A DNA stretch of 64,000 bases, from NCBI RefSeq assembly GCF_000001735.4, contig NC_003070.9, positions 8,990,001 through 9,054,000 on the forward strand, written 5' to 3'. Of this stretch, positions 1-12,531 are shown piece after piece; positions within the stretch are counted from its first letter, which is position 1, and each line of letters begins with the position of its first letter. The stretch is from Arabidopsis thaliana. Taxonomy: Eukaryota > Streptophyta > Magnoliopsida > Brassicales > Brassicaceae. The notes beneath the pieces are model-generated. The model was not told the origin of the DNA and ran no database searches. It was given only the letters and a program-made list of their open reading frames with translations. Made by a program: the position numbers and the translations under genes.

Positions 1-2182
1 TTTAACGTATAAAAAGTTCAAATCACGTGAAAGATTTCAAAACCGAAGACCATATCAAGTTGGTTGTAGTAATTAAGACATGCATACTCATATCCGGTCA
101 TTAATTATGACCTTATAGAAAGACGAAATTTCATATATAAGTTTTGAGTTATTCAAATATATATATATATAGCATGGAAGAATTGAATACCCAATATATT
201 TGAGTTTCTTTCGAAATTCGAATGACTACTTGGAGCTCCGATAGATATATCATAAATTGATAACATAATCCATGCATGAGAGTGATTAATGTATTTTAAG
301 GAGTGTGAAGATAGCCATGGACGACGTGCATGGTTTTTTTACACAGGTAAACTGAAACATAGGTAAATGCATATATGGAAATAAGATTATTAGGGATAGG
401 CTTTAGTGTCCAAATCAGCATTATAGACGTAAACACTACACAACATAACACGCGGGACCTGCATGCAGTTATGCTCCAGGGTCAAATATTCAACATTTTC
501 CAATTGGCCACCGTCAAATATTCCAGTTTCAAGTGGAAACATAAAATCAAAAGAAAAGAAACTAATAGAAGAAGAAGAAGTGTGAATGGTACTTAATTTA
601 CAGAGGGAAATATATTATTAGTTACAACTTACAAGTCAAAGCTTCAAATGAGGAATTAAAAAAAAAAACGTTACAAGTCAAACGAGAGAGATGGATACAC
701 GAGCCAAGACTGCAGACATAACGAAACGTACACAACTTATAGTACGTATTATCGTTGATTTTCAAATAAAACATATATAAACAACATCGAGAAGGAGAAA
801 GATGTATTATGATAAGTATGAAAAGTCTCGAGGTCGTAAGATCGTAAACAAAAGTCAGAAAACATTATAATTAAAAACAACAAGTGAAATAAAAATAAAA
901 ATCCTCACGGGATCAATTGACAAACTTTGCAGCTCATCTTTGTCAGGAGATAATATTTGTTTTTTTTCCAAGTATTTTATGAAACGTTAGAGGTTGTTTC
1001 TTTCTTAATTTTGATGGTCAAACTTCATTTTGAGACCAGCAGACTGATATAGCTTAGCCACAAATTGTGGTTAAACCTCAAGATTCTTCTGATTTTATTT
1101 TGTTAAGAGAAGATTCTTATATTCACTCTTGATCGTAATATAATTTTCTTTGAGTTTCAGTGAACTATTAGGATATATGACACAATAAAATTTCTAGAAG
1201 TGAAGTCCCAGACACAATCCCGTGTTCCTGTCATTTATGTTGGGAGGACGAACACAAAATTATTATCTGTACCGTTATGGGCTGATCGGTGGCCCATCTA
1301 GAAATATGTATCACTGACTTTTTGAGTTTTTACCATTTTCAAAGCTCTTCCAACTATGGAAGAATCATCTCATCTGATGTTTCATTCACTCTTGTGGATG
1401 TCAATACTGTATTTACCTTCATACATATATATATATATATTGGGACTAATTTTGCCAAGGCCTACCATGTTATTAAGCACCGTCACACCGACATGACCTT
1501 TTCAATACATAAATATTTCCAGTTTCTTATTATTTCTTTAATTCTTTATAGAAAAGTCGATAAAAGACTCTTAAATAGGAAATAAGAAATGAAGAAAATA
1601 TACTCCCAAACTGAAGATTTTTTTTATCAACACAAAAATGTCAATCATAGTTTTTAAGTCAGAAAATAACAAAATTGGACTTTTCTTCCCAGTAAATATA
1701 GTAATACAGAGCATACTTTACTTGTTGAGAAAAGAAGAGTATTACTTAGACGAAACTAGAACTAAATTCCAACCCCAAAAAGGAAAAGAAACTAGAACAT
1801 AAATATTTCATTATAGAGACAAGTTTGGTTAATCCATCCATTAAACTCAAAAAACAAAAGTGAACAATAATGTGTATGCTACATTGCAGCAGAGATACGT
1901 GGGAGAGGGCGTAAGTAAGAATGTTTTATCAATTAATAATATCATATCATATATCTATGAGAGACCCAAAAAAAAATGAAATTACAATGAAAGGAAGATC
2001 GAGTTCTTACTTCTTTGGTGAATATTTGCACACTCTTTTGATCCATTGCCCTTCTTTTATGTTATCTGTGGTCTTCTCGAGGAGTAATGCTTCGTATACT
2101 AATTACACATAACAAACCTCTAATCCTCATCTCATTTCCTTGCTCTGTCCAAGTCAAATCTCTTCCTATTTCTCTTTCTCGG
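1..2182. other. intergenic, no gene seen
   Basis: AT-rich spacer with short TA runs near 157-170 and 1427-1440. The ORFs here are short, have no recognisable domain and no splice-linked partners. The last 100 bases or so are probably the 3' UTR and polyadenylation region of the minus-strand gene that ends at 2183. Confidence 0.6.
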
Positions 2183-5100
2183 CTATTGCGAATTCAGTGG
2201 AAGAGTGGGCATTCCTTTCGCGTGTTGGCTCTCCATTTCCAGTAGCATCAACGACTTTTGCCTCTGGTATCTGTTTCTCTTTGCTGCTAGCGCTGCGCCA
2301 CACATACAAAGAGAGATATCAAGATTCGAGAATGTCCTTAAATCTTCTTCAACTATGACTAAGTTGGGTAATTTTACTCACATGTTAAATCGTGAGGAGG
2401 GGCAAAGTCATAATCATGTCTTCCTCTCCAGATGCAACACAAGTAAATGACCAAGAAAACCAGAATAAGAAACACCACACATGATATGGCTATGGCTATT
2501 TTACCCCCTTTGGATAAGTGGCCATTCTCCCATAATAGTGGACATGTCGGAAGAGATGGTACACCGCATAGTCCTTTGTTTCCAGAAAGACTGTAAAAAG
2601 ATGCAGATTATTGAGATAATGGATCAAAGAACAAAGCCATGGATAATGAGAAGGAAGGTAAAATTTTATCACTTATAAAAGAAAAAAGATTATTATCATA
2701 TGTGGACATTCGACATTAACGTACTCGATAATTCCACCATGAACACCAACTGAGTAGACCTCCTCTGGTACCTTTCCTTGCAATTCATTGCCATTCAAAA
2801 GCCTATCAACACATCATAGATAAACCAATCAGAGTTTGAGTTAAAGTCAATAAAGTTGGGTGTCATTAAAACCTTGTTAGGCATACTCTACTGATTAATC
2901 ATCTAATACATCAACATGTATTAATATTTATCATTATTTCCTAGTCAATTGAATAAAAAGTGGTTGTTTATGAAGCATCTTCTTACACGAGCTTTAGGCT
3001 TGACAAGGTCAGACTTTCAGGTATTGGTCCTGTGAGCTGATTGTTTGACAAGTCACTGCAATCCAAATAGGCAAACAATGAGCACAAATGCACAGAGCCA
3101 GAATTCTATATTAAGTTTCTCTAAGCCATCCCCACACTCCAATATCATTGTTTTATCGTCATCTTAAAGGCATGCATTTATAAGAAATATCTACAATTTA
3201 TAGACGCAACAAGGTAGAAAGATTCCCAGTCATGATAAAATTTGGCAACTGATCATGAACCGAGGTGTGTTAACTTACAGACTCACAAGGGATTTATGAC
3301 CAAGACCCAAAGGTAGTTGACCACTTAAGGTATTTGAACTCAAGTTCCTGCAAGAAAACAAAAGAAAATTTCATAATTGCCTTTGCGTCTTTCTAGTGAA
3401 ATCACTATGCCAACACATGCATCCAGTTGCATTATAATGAGCTATGAAGTCTGAGATAAATAAGCAAAGTCAATAGTTGATACTTACAGGCTATTCAAAT
3501 TTGTCAGGAGACTTATTTGCTCACTGATAAATCCTTTCAAGCCTTGGCTTCCAAGGTCTCTGAAACAGGAAAAAGACAATAACAAACTCCTATCTTAAGC
3601 ATTACATAATAAAACATTAATAGTAGGAAACCACAATGCATGCATAAGAAATAATAAGCATCATATAGAGTAATATTATGTATGTAGTTACTATCTATAG
3701 TTAACATTATTCGAGATAATGCCGAGATACATGTTTGCAACCCTTAATCCACAGTAAAGGAAGAAAGATGCATGTTTATAAACCACCCGCTCCCATATGA
3801 GTTTCCAAATCAAGTTCTTTGCTCTTTCTGATAATATTTGTCTAATCAACTTTACTAATTTTCAGCTTGCATACACAATGTGAAAGTGAATAAGACAAGC
3901 CAGGTCGGTTTACTGTATGCAACCGTGAGACTCACATTTGAAATATCACAAGGGCAGATCCTTGGGAATTTGGCCGGCATGAGACTCCCTCCCAAGCGTC
4001 CCAGCTAGTAGGAGCACAAGGATCACCATTCCAACCCATTCTATCAGGAACACGTAGTGAATCCTTCAATGCTTTCATAGCAGTCACTGTAAAACAAACA
4101 GAGAGTCAAAAATATGCCACAGACCAGTTTTTCTCAAAGCTATTATCAGAACTCCAATCAAATCAAGAAACCCATGATGTTGCAATCCATCAAACAACAG
4201 TGAGTATCCTTAACTTGACGTACCTTGTTCAGGTACTGTAGCCATATCAGCAGGAACAATAGCGTAATTTTCAAGCCCACTGATAATCGGTGCACCGGAA
4301 ACAGACGACAATTTCACTGTCACAATAGTACTACTCAGATTCTTCACAGTATAGTTTAAACTATAAGCTGCAAATCCTCCAACCTCATGGAACACATCAA
4401 CTCTGCTCACATTGTTATCATTCACCACCAAATCAAACACTCTTTGACCAGCCTTCTTCACCGTAGAATCAATCTCAGAAAAATGAAACCAAAGCAAGTA
4501 ATCAAGTTTCGCATCAACCTCAAGCTCATAAACCAACGAACCACCACCAGAAACTGTAACCGCCGTTTGATAAAGCTTCATCGGGAAATAATTCGGCGCC
4601 TGATCCACTCCTTTGATTTTCTCCAACGTAGACAACGACCTAGCCACCGATCTCGAATCTTCCGATCGAAAATCTTCGTCCGATTGCCACGACCGCCCGA
4701 AATTATCGGTGTGGTTAGTGAATCCAGGTCCCCACTGATCTGAACCACAAGAGAGCCTCCCATAGTTAACCAACAAAACATTCTGACCAGTCCCATCGGC
4801 GTCGTACGAAGAAGGATCAACTTGTAAGACTTCTAAGGAACCAACAATGGGAGGATCAGTAGCGATGCTATAAAAGCACAAATCGAGCTCACCGTCACCG
4901 ATAAAAGCAAAGAGATCAGAATAAGAGCCATCGCGGAGAAGACTCTCCGGCCAAGGAGATCTCCAAGAGAAAACAAGAGTGCCTTCGACGGAGACATCGA
5001 AAGACGGGGAATGAGATTTACCGTCGTAGTTATCATAAACGGTGAAAGTTCTGAGATAGTAACGACCAGGAGGGAGAGGAACGACGTAGCAATTCTTCTT

Positions 5101-5430
5101 TCCGAAGGAAAGAGGGAAGTACCTGATGGTTTTCTCGGCGATTAGATGGAATCGAAGAGGCTCGGAGACAACGGCGGTGCTTCCGCCGGAGTAGAATTGA
5201 TCAGGAAGCCATGTACGGTTGAATACGTCTGTAGAAGTTTCGGGACTTCCACAGTCAATGAAGAAAGAAGTATCTGCAAAACAGAGGAAGAATTCAGTTT
5301 CAGTTCATAGTCAGATCTAGACGGAGAGGAGAAAGAGAGAAGGAGACGTACTGAATGGAGAGGATAAGGAGAGGTGGAGGAGGAGGAAGAAGGAGGAGAG
5401 GAAGAGGAAGAAGGAAGGAGAGAAGGGCAT
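2183..5430 (-). CDS. malectin-like/LRR single-pass membrane protein (At1g25570-like)
   Basis: Nine exons: 5352-5430, 4224-5273, 3936-4086, 3488-3559, 3279-3347, 2987-3055, 2725-2802, 2382-2590, 2183-2292. All junctions are GT-AG, phases agree and the product is 628 aa. Order: a hydrophobic signal peptide, a malectin-like carbohydrate-binding domain (about 25-375), an LRR N-cap (WNGDPCAP, then W-x-G-V-S-C), four short exons of 69-78 bp each carrying about one leucine-rich repeat, one transmembrane helix near 550-574 (IAIAISCVVFLILVF), and a short basic tail with no kinase domain. It is therefore built like the ectodomain of a malectin-LRR receptor kinase with only a stub inside the cell. Ligand and partners are unknown; acting as a co-receptor or cell-wall sensor is inference. 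The start is chosen because it begins the signal peptide; a longer ORF over the same region (5142-5591) is another frame. Confidence 0.92.
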
Positions 5431-7063
5431 TTTGGGAATTTAGGATTTGATAGAGTTGCAGAGTAATGTATGTAATGGGCACTCACTACTGTGATTGAAG
5501 AAGGAAGAAACCAAAATTTGTTTGTCAAAAAAATGAAGGAAAAAGGCGAGATTAGCGGGTGGGAGGACTGAGTTGAGTCATTTAAGGACATTTACACACT
5601 TCTGGCTGACTTTTAATTTCGCTTTTATTTTCCCTATATTTATGGGTCACTTTTTTACTACTTTTTGATATTCTGTTTTTGACTAATTTTTCCTGTAATA
5701 ATGCAAATTATGCAATGGAATTATACAAGAAAAAAAAGAAACAAAAATAGAGGTATATTACATTGATTGTTGAATGAAGGGTGCACACGGGATACGAGTA
5801 GATAGTGTTACAATTGTAGTAAAAATGAGAGAGTGTGTCTCGCGAGAAGAGGCAATAAAAAAAAAAAGAGTTACTACGTCGTCAGTGAAAGAAGTAAATA
5901 GTTATCGTGACGTGGCCACCATACTGGACAAATATTCTCTCATTCACACTAGTCACTACCTAAATATTCACCATAAATCTAACTAAATCCCAACCAAAAC
6001 TTTTAACTTTATTTTCAGTACACACTTGCTACATCTGAAAATTCAGTTCTAGTTGGCAGCCAATAAAGTCAAACCGATATAGTATAGTTACAACCAAAAT
6101 AAAAACTCTCTTTTTCTTTTGACGAGATAATTAAGCCGGATTTGTGATCATGGTGCCCACTTTGTTGTTAAATGGGTTTTGGATTAACTATTAAGTGTAT
6201 ATTGGTCAACCCAATGATAAATTGCTACTAGTTTGATTTATACTAATGAACAATGGAATGAAGAACAAAAGAGCAACGTGGTTAGTGGTTTGTTACAGAG
6301 TGATTGTGTAACCATCATACAACGCCACCGGAGTAAATGTTAAATACTAAAAGCTCTGAGAATCCGTGACTCCGTCTACTTGTCGTTTTCCTTCACAGAC
6401 ACTACAATAAGAATGGACAAAATCCGGTTTAGCTCACCAACTACCCGGTATTATCTGAGGACCATCGGTTTATCTTATGGCCTCTGATTCAATGGGTTTT
6501 AAAAAAAGGCCAGCCTATTACTCTGAGACATACGTTTCCAGGCTTCAACGAGCCCAACAAGTTTCTGAACAAACTCATCATATTCATTCAGCTATGAATT
6601 TTGATCTTTCCCCCTCTTGCCGCAGAATTTCACTGCAGCGACGACAAAACACTGATAACTAGAGCCATGATTGTTTCCTAACGGTTTGTGTGATTATTAC
6701 AGTACAATAAACATTTAAAATGGCCTAGGTTGTAGTTGGTGTTAGTTGAGCAAGGAACGAGAGTTTTGTAAGAAAGTTTCATAGTGAAATTCTGAATATA
6801 ATCCATACATCCAGATTCCACATTTTTGGACTAATAAAACCCATCAAAAGCATCATATTTACATACGGACATTGCATCTAAGATCAGAAACACGTTCCAA
6901 AAGTAGTTCTTCTAAATCCCAAAACAAAAAACCAAAAAAACAGTTTGAATCAAGCCCTTGATGCGCAAAGGAAACTACCATATTACAGCAGCGTGGCAGT
7001 GTGTTGCCAACCAAAAAGAATCAATGAGTTCCAAGGTCTTAAGCTCGTGGTAGTTTTGTTTAG
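5431..7063. other. intergenic between malectin-like gene and SOG1
   Basis: Promoter and 5' UTR of the malectin-like gene on the left, 3' UTR of SOG1 on the right (about 6850-7063). A 61-codon plus-strand ORF at 6477-6662 has no recognisable domain and is not called. No RNA gene or repeat seen. Confidence 0.5.
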
Positions 7064-9600
7064 TCAATCAGTCTTTCCAGTCCCCCAAGCGAGAAAGCTG
7101 TCCTGTGATCCAAATTCCTAAACACAGACATAACAAAATCCATTTGGCTTTTGTACCTGATTGCATTCAAAATGTTTTAAGAGAAAGAAAGGGGTCTAAG
7201 CTTACCAGCTGGCTCAGACGAAACTCAGGTGGAGTATCAAGCTCTATGTTAGAGGGATCAAGAACGATTTTCTGACATTCCTCCAGATCACGTTTGAAGT
7301 CTTCTGGTCCTAGGTGTGCGTAATCCGCAATACATGGTTGTTTATCCTTTAAGCTTCCACTGTTTGTGTTTTCCTCCCTGTCCTGTGATCCCAAGAGATC
7401 GTCGCAAAGAGACAAGGCTTCCACAAGCTGTTGCGAATTCAAGATAAACTGAGATCCACTGTCAAACCACGTCGGATCTTCCTCACCTTGGTTTTCATTG
7501 TCTCTATCCTTCTCTTGCTCCTCTTTATCATCTAACATTTCTTTTGCTCCGTTTTCAAGTCCGTGCTCCAGCTCAGGCCCAGAACTTGGTCTTTCATGAT
7601 TAGGTTGAATACTCTGAACCTCATCTTCCATACACATTACCTCGGATGTCTTAGGTACCGGAAACAAAGCAAAAAGTGCCAATTAGTGCAATTTCAATAA
7701 GTTGTTAGATAATCCAAGTCGAGGGCAAACTACTTTATTCAATTCAGTAAGAGCTTATACTAGATTAATGAGTAAATCTCCACCCTCGACCCCAATCTCA
7801 GTCCTAAACCTTAGAAAGATCCTGAATACGCAACTCTCTCCGCCTAAACTTCCATTTCATCAGTTAACTCTGTAGCTAACCATCTCTACAATAGCTACTG
7901 AACTGTCACCACAGCTATAATCCAGTACAAACCACCTACGGTAATCACAATGCTCTTGCACTAGACTACCACAAGGACTTATCAATAGAAAGCAACCACA
8001 AAGATTCTTACCTCGGCAAGAGAAACCTCATGGGCAGATACATAGTCACTGGGAGTAACATAGTCACTGGCAATGTGAGAATCAGAGCAAATTCGCACAG
8101 CATTTCGAGGCTCAGGTGTAGCTAATTTTGGAGTGACAGGATCCGCTGTTGGAGTCACTGCAGCAAAGATATCCTCAGAGACTTCCTGTTCAGCTTTATC
8201 ACCTCGCTTGACTACTAGCTGTTGTGGCTGCTGGTAGAAAATCTTAGAAACAACATAATCACCTTCCTTCTCGTCTTCTTCTATTCCCAAATGGTATTGG
8301 TGCATCACCCAGTTGGTTTTCACAGCTTTTCCGCCATAGAGAACCATTATCTTCTTGCAACCTCTTTGAACACCATCCAACACAACCGGTTTCGTTCTTC
8401 CTGTCTTATGCCAGCGCACATCGCCAAAATCATCGTCGTGAATCTTTCTACGCTTTCGAGTTCCTGTGCTATAAGCTTTGATTGCTTTATGGAAGAAGTG
8501 AGACACCGTCCCATCACTCTTAACACCTAAAAATAGTCAATTTAAGTGAGATCAAATAATTTTTGGAACTTCTTTGATGACTGAAAACAGAAAGAAGAAA
8601 CCTGTATTGCCTGACCTGGTAAATTCTTAGGATGAGTGTAACAGATTCCATCATCTTGATTGACGGTTGGGATGAACTCATCAATGAAAGGGTGTGAGCT
8701 TAACCCTGACAAACCAGATTTGGCTAGCAAATGCCATATGATCTCAGGATCAGATGGATCAAATTTCACACCTCGAGGCAATCCTGGCCAATCATCAACA
8801 ACCTGGAAATGTAAAAAACTTGTGTTTACAACAACAACATAGAAATATAATATGAGAGACTAGACATCAAATGAAACGAAAGAGCAGACATACATCACTG
8901 TTGTCAATGACATGTTGACACTTGGGACAATGTCTTGACGGGTTGCTCTTCCACACCACTTGGCGAGGATCGGAACTAGCCGATGCACTCATAATCTTCG
9001 TTGCAATCCGGTTGCTATCGATCAGCCATGATCGCCTGCATACAGCAAGAAAATCATCCATTAGTCAAGACACAAGTTTCATATATACTCTACACAAAGC
9101 AGAATTATCAGAAAGATGATATCAAACACATATATCTACAGTTCAGAATCAATTTACAGTGACATTCCCAAATACAGGTTAAAGAAAGAAAACAAAACTA
9201 AATCTCCAGTTTCTTGAAAGACCAAACATGTTTGTCTGCAGAACATAGAGTCAGCATAATACTTGTAAATGTCATAAGAAAGCGAAATTCAAGCACATTT
9301 CTGGGAGAAAAAGTATCATAGGACTGGAAACTTCAAAAACCCCAACCTAGCAGTGAAAGACCCAAATGCAGATTTTCAAATTAACCCCTTTCGCGCTTAA
9401 CTTTCACATCGGAGAAATTGAAATCACAAAGCTCAATTTTGATATATAAACGCAAACAAAAAAAGATTGAAACTTTAGTTTGTACTTCGGAATTGAAATC
9501 GGCAGGAATCGTACTTAGGGTTTAGAGCCTCAACTAAAAACTCCATGACAGAGTCAAAATCCAGAACATGATAGAAGAAATAAAGTACTTACCCAGCCAT
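7064..9600 (-). CDS. SOG1: SOG1/ANAC008, NAC transcription factor of the DNA-damage response
   Basis: Six exons: 9593-9600 (only 8 nt: Met-Ala plus two bases), 8894-9035, 8616-8802, 8012-8526, 7206-7649, 7064-7117; 449 aa, the SOG1 length. A plant-specific N-terminal extension (MAGRSW, then a C-P-K-C pair) precedes the NAC domain (about 58-210), seen as [14 protein letters not shown] and [13 protein letters not shown]. The acidic C-terminal part holds the five SQ sites expected of SOG1: GSQ, NSQ and GSQ in exon 5, then LSQ and GSQ across the exon 5-6 junction. Family knowledge: ATM phosphorylates these SQ sites after double-strand breaks, and SOG1 then switches on repair, cell-cycle arrest and death genes, a role comparable to p53. 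All SQ sites are present and the frame is unbroken, so the gene looks functional. The 8-nt first exon is easily missed by gene finders. Confidence 0.97.
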
Positions 9601-10541
9601 TAGAGCTCGATGAAGAAAAGATCAGAGCAAAGGAGAAGCAGAATCTGAGAATAAACCCTAGACAAGTCTCTCTCGGCGCTAACAAAAAGTAAAATTGATA
9701 TTTCAAAGTAAGGATATTCTCAAAACTCGAGTCGAAATACTGTTTGCTTAGGTATGAAATTAAAGTTTTTATCTTTTTTATTGATTTTATATTTGGGTGG
9801 AGAAAAGAAAAAGATTTTGAGAGATAATAAAATCTCGTCCCGGAATAACTGGGAAGTGGAGAAGAAGAAGGAGAGAGAGAGAGAGAGGCGCCAGTTTATG
9901 TTTTGCATACATTCGACGACTTCTCGTTGACTTCCATCGTAACACGACGCTTGTTGTTAGTAAAGATCAACGGTTGTGATGATATCTTTTTCCGTGGGTC
10001 TAATTATTTAATAAAGTACCTTTTTTAATAATACAGTGATAAAGTATTATGGGTTAATGTCTTAATGATGATGATATAATAGTGTCTTTTTATGATATGC
10101 GACACACTTTGGTGGACTTTCCAGAGTGACTAAACTATGATTGTATGTATCCACAAAAAAAAAAAAAAGCAAAAGGCATTTAGCGTTTTATCATCTTCTC
10201 ACTATATAAAATACCTTATTCATTTCGACTACAAAAAAAGTAAAAAATATAAATGAAAAAATAAATACAAACTTGATTGTTCTATTATATTCTTAATATC
10301 ATTACAAATAATAAAAATATTACAAAAAAACTTAAAATTGATAATTTTGTATATTTTGGGATTGCTTGAAATATTGATTTTGTAATTGATAATTGATGCG
10401 ATATGGACAATTACTAGTACTTTAGTTTTTTTTTTCTTTTATATCTAAATTAAATGAACAAATCTTTATTTATAGTATGAGAAATGATGGATTTTGGTAT
10501 ATGTAAAATATTAAAAACAGAAATTACCTTTACTGCAAAAT

Positions 10542-10639
10542 TAAATTATTGTTCATGAGAGCAATTCTCAACCAACTTGATTCATTGCCCTAAATTATTG
10601 TTCATGAGAGCAATTCTCAACCAACTTGATTCATTGCCC
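10542..10639. repeat. 49-bp direct tandem repeat, two copies
   Basis: Bases 10542-10590 and 10591-10639 are identical as far as I can read, with a period of 49. Such identity in an AT-rich spacer suggests a recent slippage or unequal-exchange duplication. Confidence 0.9.
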
Positions 10640-11099
10640 ATAATTTGTTAAATTATTTACAAATTTTACAATTATTATTATATTCAAATATCTCAACAAG
10701 CTAAAAAATAAAAAACAATTTCCAATTAAAATTAGTAAATAATTAAAAACGAAATTCTAACTAAACTTAGCAACTAATATTTCAGAACTTAATTTATAAC
10801 TTCCTTCATTTTTTCTATATAAACATAAATTTATATGTTAACAAAGATATTAATATTAATCAATATATGATAATAATTATTTCTATGTAAAAAATCGTTG
10901 GTTCAGATAAAATGAAAAGGTATATTACATTACATTACATTACATTATACACAAGTAAATTTCAGATTTTAAATAATAATCCATAAACTTTGTAATTTAC
11001 TATAATACATTTATTTAATAATCATTTTATCTTGTACATAGTGCAAACAAACTATCTAGTTAAAGATAATCTTCATTCATTTTTTTCTTCTATACGAAG

Positions 11100-11357
11100 C
11101 TAATCATATCCCTGATTAGCTCCATTTTGTTGATTCCTAGAACGGTATTCAGTAAGCATCTTTCGGAAAAACGCGTGATGGCGATGTGAGCTCTTCAAAA
11201 ATCCAAAAGATCCTGGTTGGTTTACAAAGGAGTCCATCATCTCCCTTTTATCCTCCAACCCCTTTCTGGAAATTAGATGTGCCACCGTCTTGATAAGAAT
11301 TCTTATGGAATAAGATGCAAGTGACTCAATGAATTTGGTATTTGTGTCATCTTGGTA
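11100..11357 (-). other. possible coding relic, unassigned
   Basis: An open minus-strand frame of about 86 codons runs from just inside an upstream stop (11358-11360) to a stop at 11100. It has no ATG and ends ...NQQNGANQGYD. Composition (LISRKGLEDK, HRHHAFFRKML) looks more protein-like than the surrounding AT-rich frames, but I recognise no family, start or splice partner. It could be the tail of a degenerate gene or chance. Confidence 0.2.
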
Positions 11358-11459
11358 TTAAACGAGCTTTTGCTTATAGTATATGTGTAAAAGATCTTCT
11401 GAGCTCTTCAAAAAGTTGAAGTTGATTCTTTCATCTCGGGGTTTTCTAGAATTTAGTGA

Positions 11460-11850
11460 TATGATTAAGAACACAATATAAAGAATGACTCTTTATTTAT
11501 GCTTTACAAACTCTCTCAAAACTAAAGATCTCAAGTTCTCTCAAAACTCTAAAAAACTCATAAGTTGTATCACACCTTGATACACCCTTTTATAGAGAAC
11601 TCTCAAAACAAACCCTATTAGAACTATGATTAGATAACTCCTAATATAACTCTAAATAACTCCTAGAATTATTAGTTCAAATCTCTTTAATAAACTAATG
11701 ACTTATTACTCAAGTCAAGCTTAAATGTTCATGATACTCTTCTCAATCTCCGAGTCTCCGACCGGTGTCTCGAAACGAAACGTGCCGCCATCTCCCCGAG
11801 ATTTCTCATTTTCATATCTGGAGGTGTTAGGTTTTGCACATCCTTCCTAG
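11460..11850 (-). mobile_element. LTR-like remnant, possibly a solo Copia LTR
   Basis: Read on the minus strand, the stretch has the layout of a plant Copia LTR: a GC-richer U3 start (about 11740-11800), a TATA-like CTATAAAAG near 11590-11600, then a transcribed part with repeated GAGAGTTTTGAGAGA-like runs and an AATAAAG polyadenylation signal near 11490. No reverse transcriptase, integrase or second LTR is visible. I could not fix the TG...CA ends or a target-site duplication, so this is a layout-based suggestion. Confidence 0.4.
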
Positions 11851-12090
11851 ACATTTGTTTTCTACAAACAAAAACACAGAAAAAAAACCAAATCAGATTC
11901 TTCGTTATAAAAAGAAAATCAATATTTACTGGTGCCGCAACAAACTATCAAAATCTACCAGAAAAAAAAACAAGAAGTGGTCTATCCGTACCTCAGCCGG
12001 GAAGAAACAGCCCTGCCGTGACGTCGTGAAGAAGCGGACAAGTGAGAAACGATTCAAACGAACAAGATCCCTCCTGCGCTACGTCGCTAC

Positions 12091-12245
12091 CTAAACTCGT
12101 CGTTAGTGTTCAGGTTTTTCAACGGGCCTTTCTTATTTGGGCCTCTGATTTGGGTCCATCAATTCTCGTTGTATCTTTTTGGGCTATACGAAACACATTA
12201 ACCATTCCATTCTGAATCTCTGATTATGTCATTTGTTTTTTCAAA
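12091..12245. repeat. duplicated block B, copy 1
   Basis: About 155 bases match 30190-30345 almost base for base (shared AACGGGCCTTTCTTATTTGG and GTTGTATCTTTTTGGGC). It lies just downstream of the CWC16 gene; copy 2 lies just upstream of GET3d. It is one piece of the local duplication described under findings. Confidence 0.9.
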
Positions 12246-12531
12246 GTCTACGACGATATCCCCACATAAAACATTTCTTTCTTATACTCATAGATGCTCG
12301 TGTCGTGTGCTATTGAATGTAAAAACACTACAAGAAATGAATGTACACCTCGGCGAAAAAAAAGAAAAAAGAATGTACACCACTTGATTCGTTGTATGTG
12401 ACTGGCGACTATTATTATAAGACAAACTGACAAAGAACAAGACCAATTGCTACAAACATCTTCACTGATAAAAAAAACATCTTCACTGATAAACAACATC
12501 TTCTCAAACGATTCAAGTACATTTGCTACAA

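Larger units (their letters stand above)
9601..12531. other. AT-rich spacer upstream of SOG1 with repeats and relics
   Basis: No intact gene. It holds a GA tract near 9870-9888, a block near 10060-10135 that recurs at about 25805-25875, a 49-bp tandem repeat (10542-10639), an ATTAC pentanucleotide run at about 10922-10948, a possible coding relic (11100-11357), an LTR-like remnant (about 11460-11850) and a block repeated at 30190 (12091-12245). Several have their own entries. Confidence 0.6.

Noticed and set aside
2140..2450. Two overlapping plus-strand ORFs
   Set aside because: They lie antisense to the last two exons of the malectin-like gene.
4387..4743. 118-codon plus-strand ORF
   Set aside because: Shadow of exon 2 of the malectin-like gene; Arg/Ile-rich with no domain.
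5142..5591. 149-codon minus-strand ORF at the start of the malectin-like gene
   Set aside because: Different frame from the spliced gene. The signal-peptide frame starting at 5430 joins exon 2 correctly and gives the full family length.
6477..6662. 61-codon plus-strand ORF as a small peptide gene
   Set aside because: Has an ATG and an unbiased composition but no signal peptide, family match or regulatory support.
11834..12094. 86-codon Lys/Arg-rich ORF
   Set aside because: Composition follows local A-rich DNA and overlaps the LTR-like remnant; no domain.
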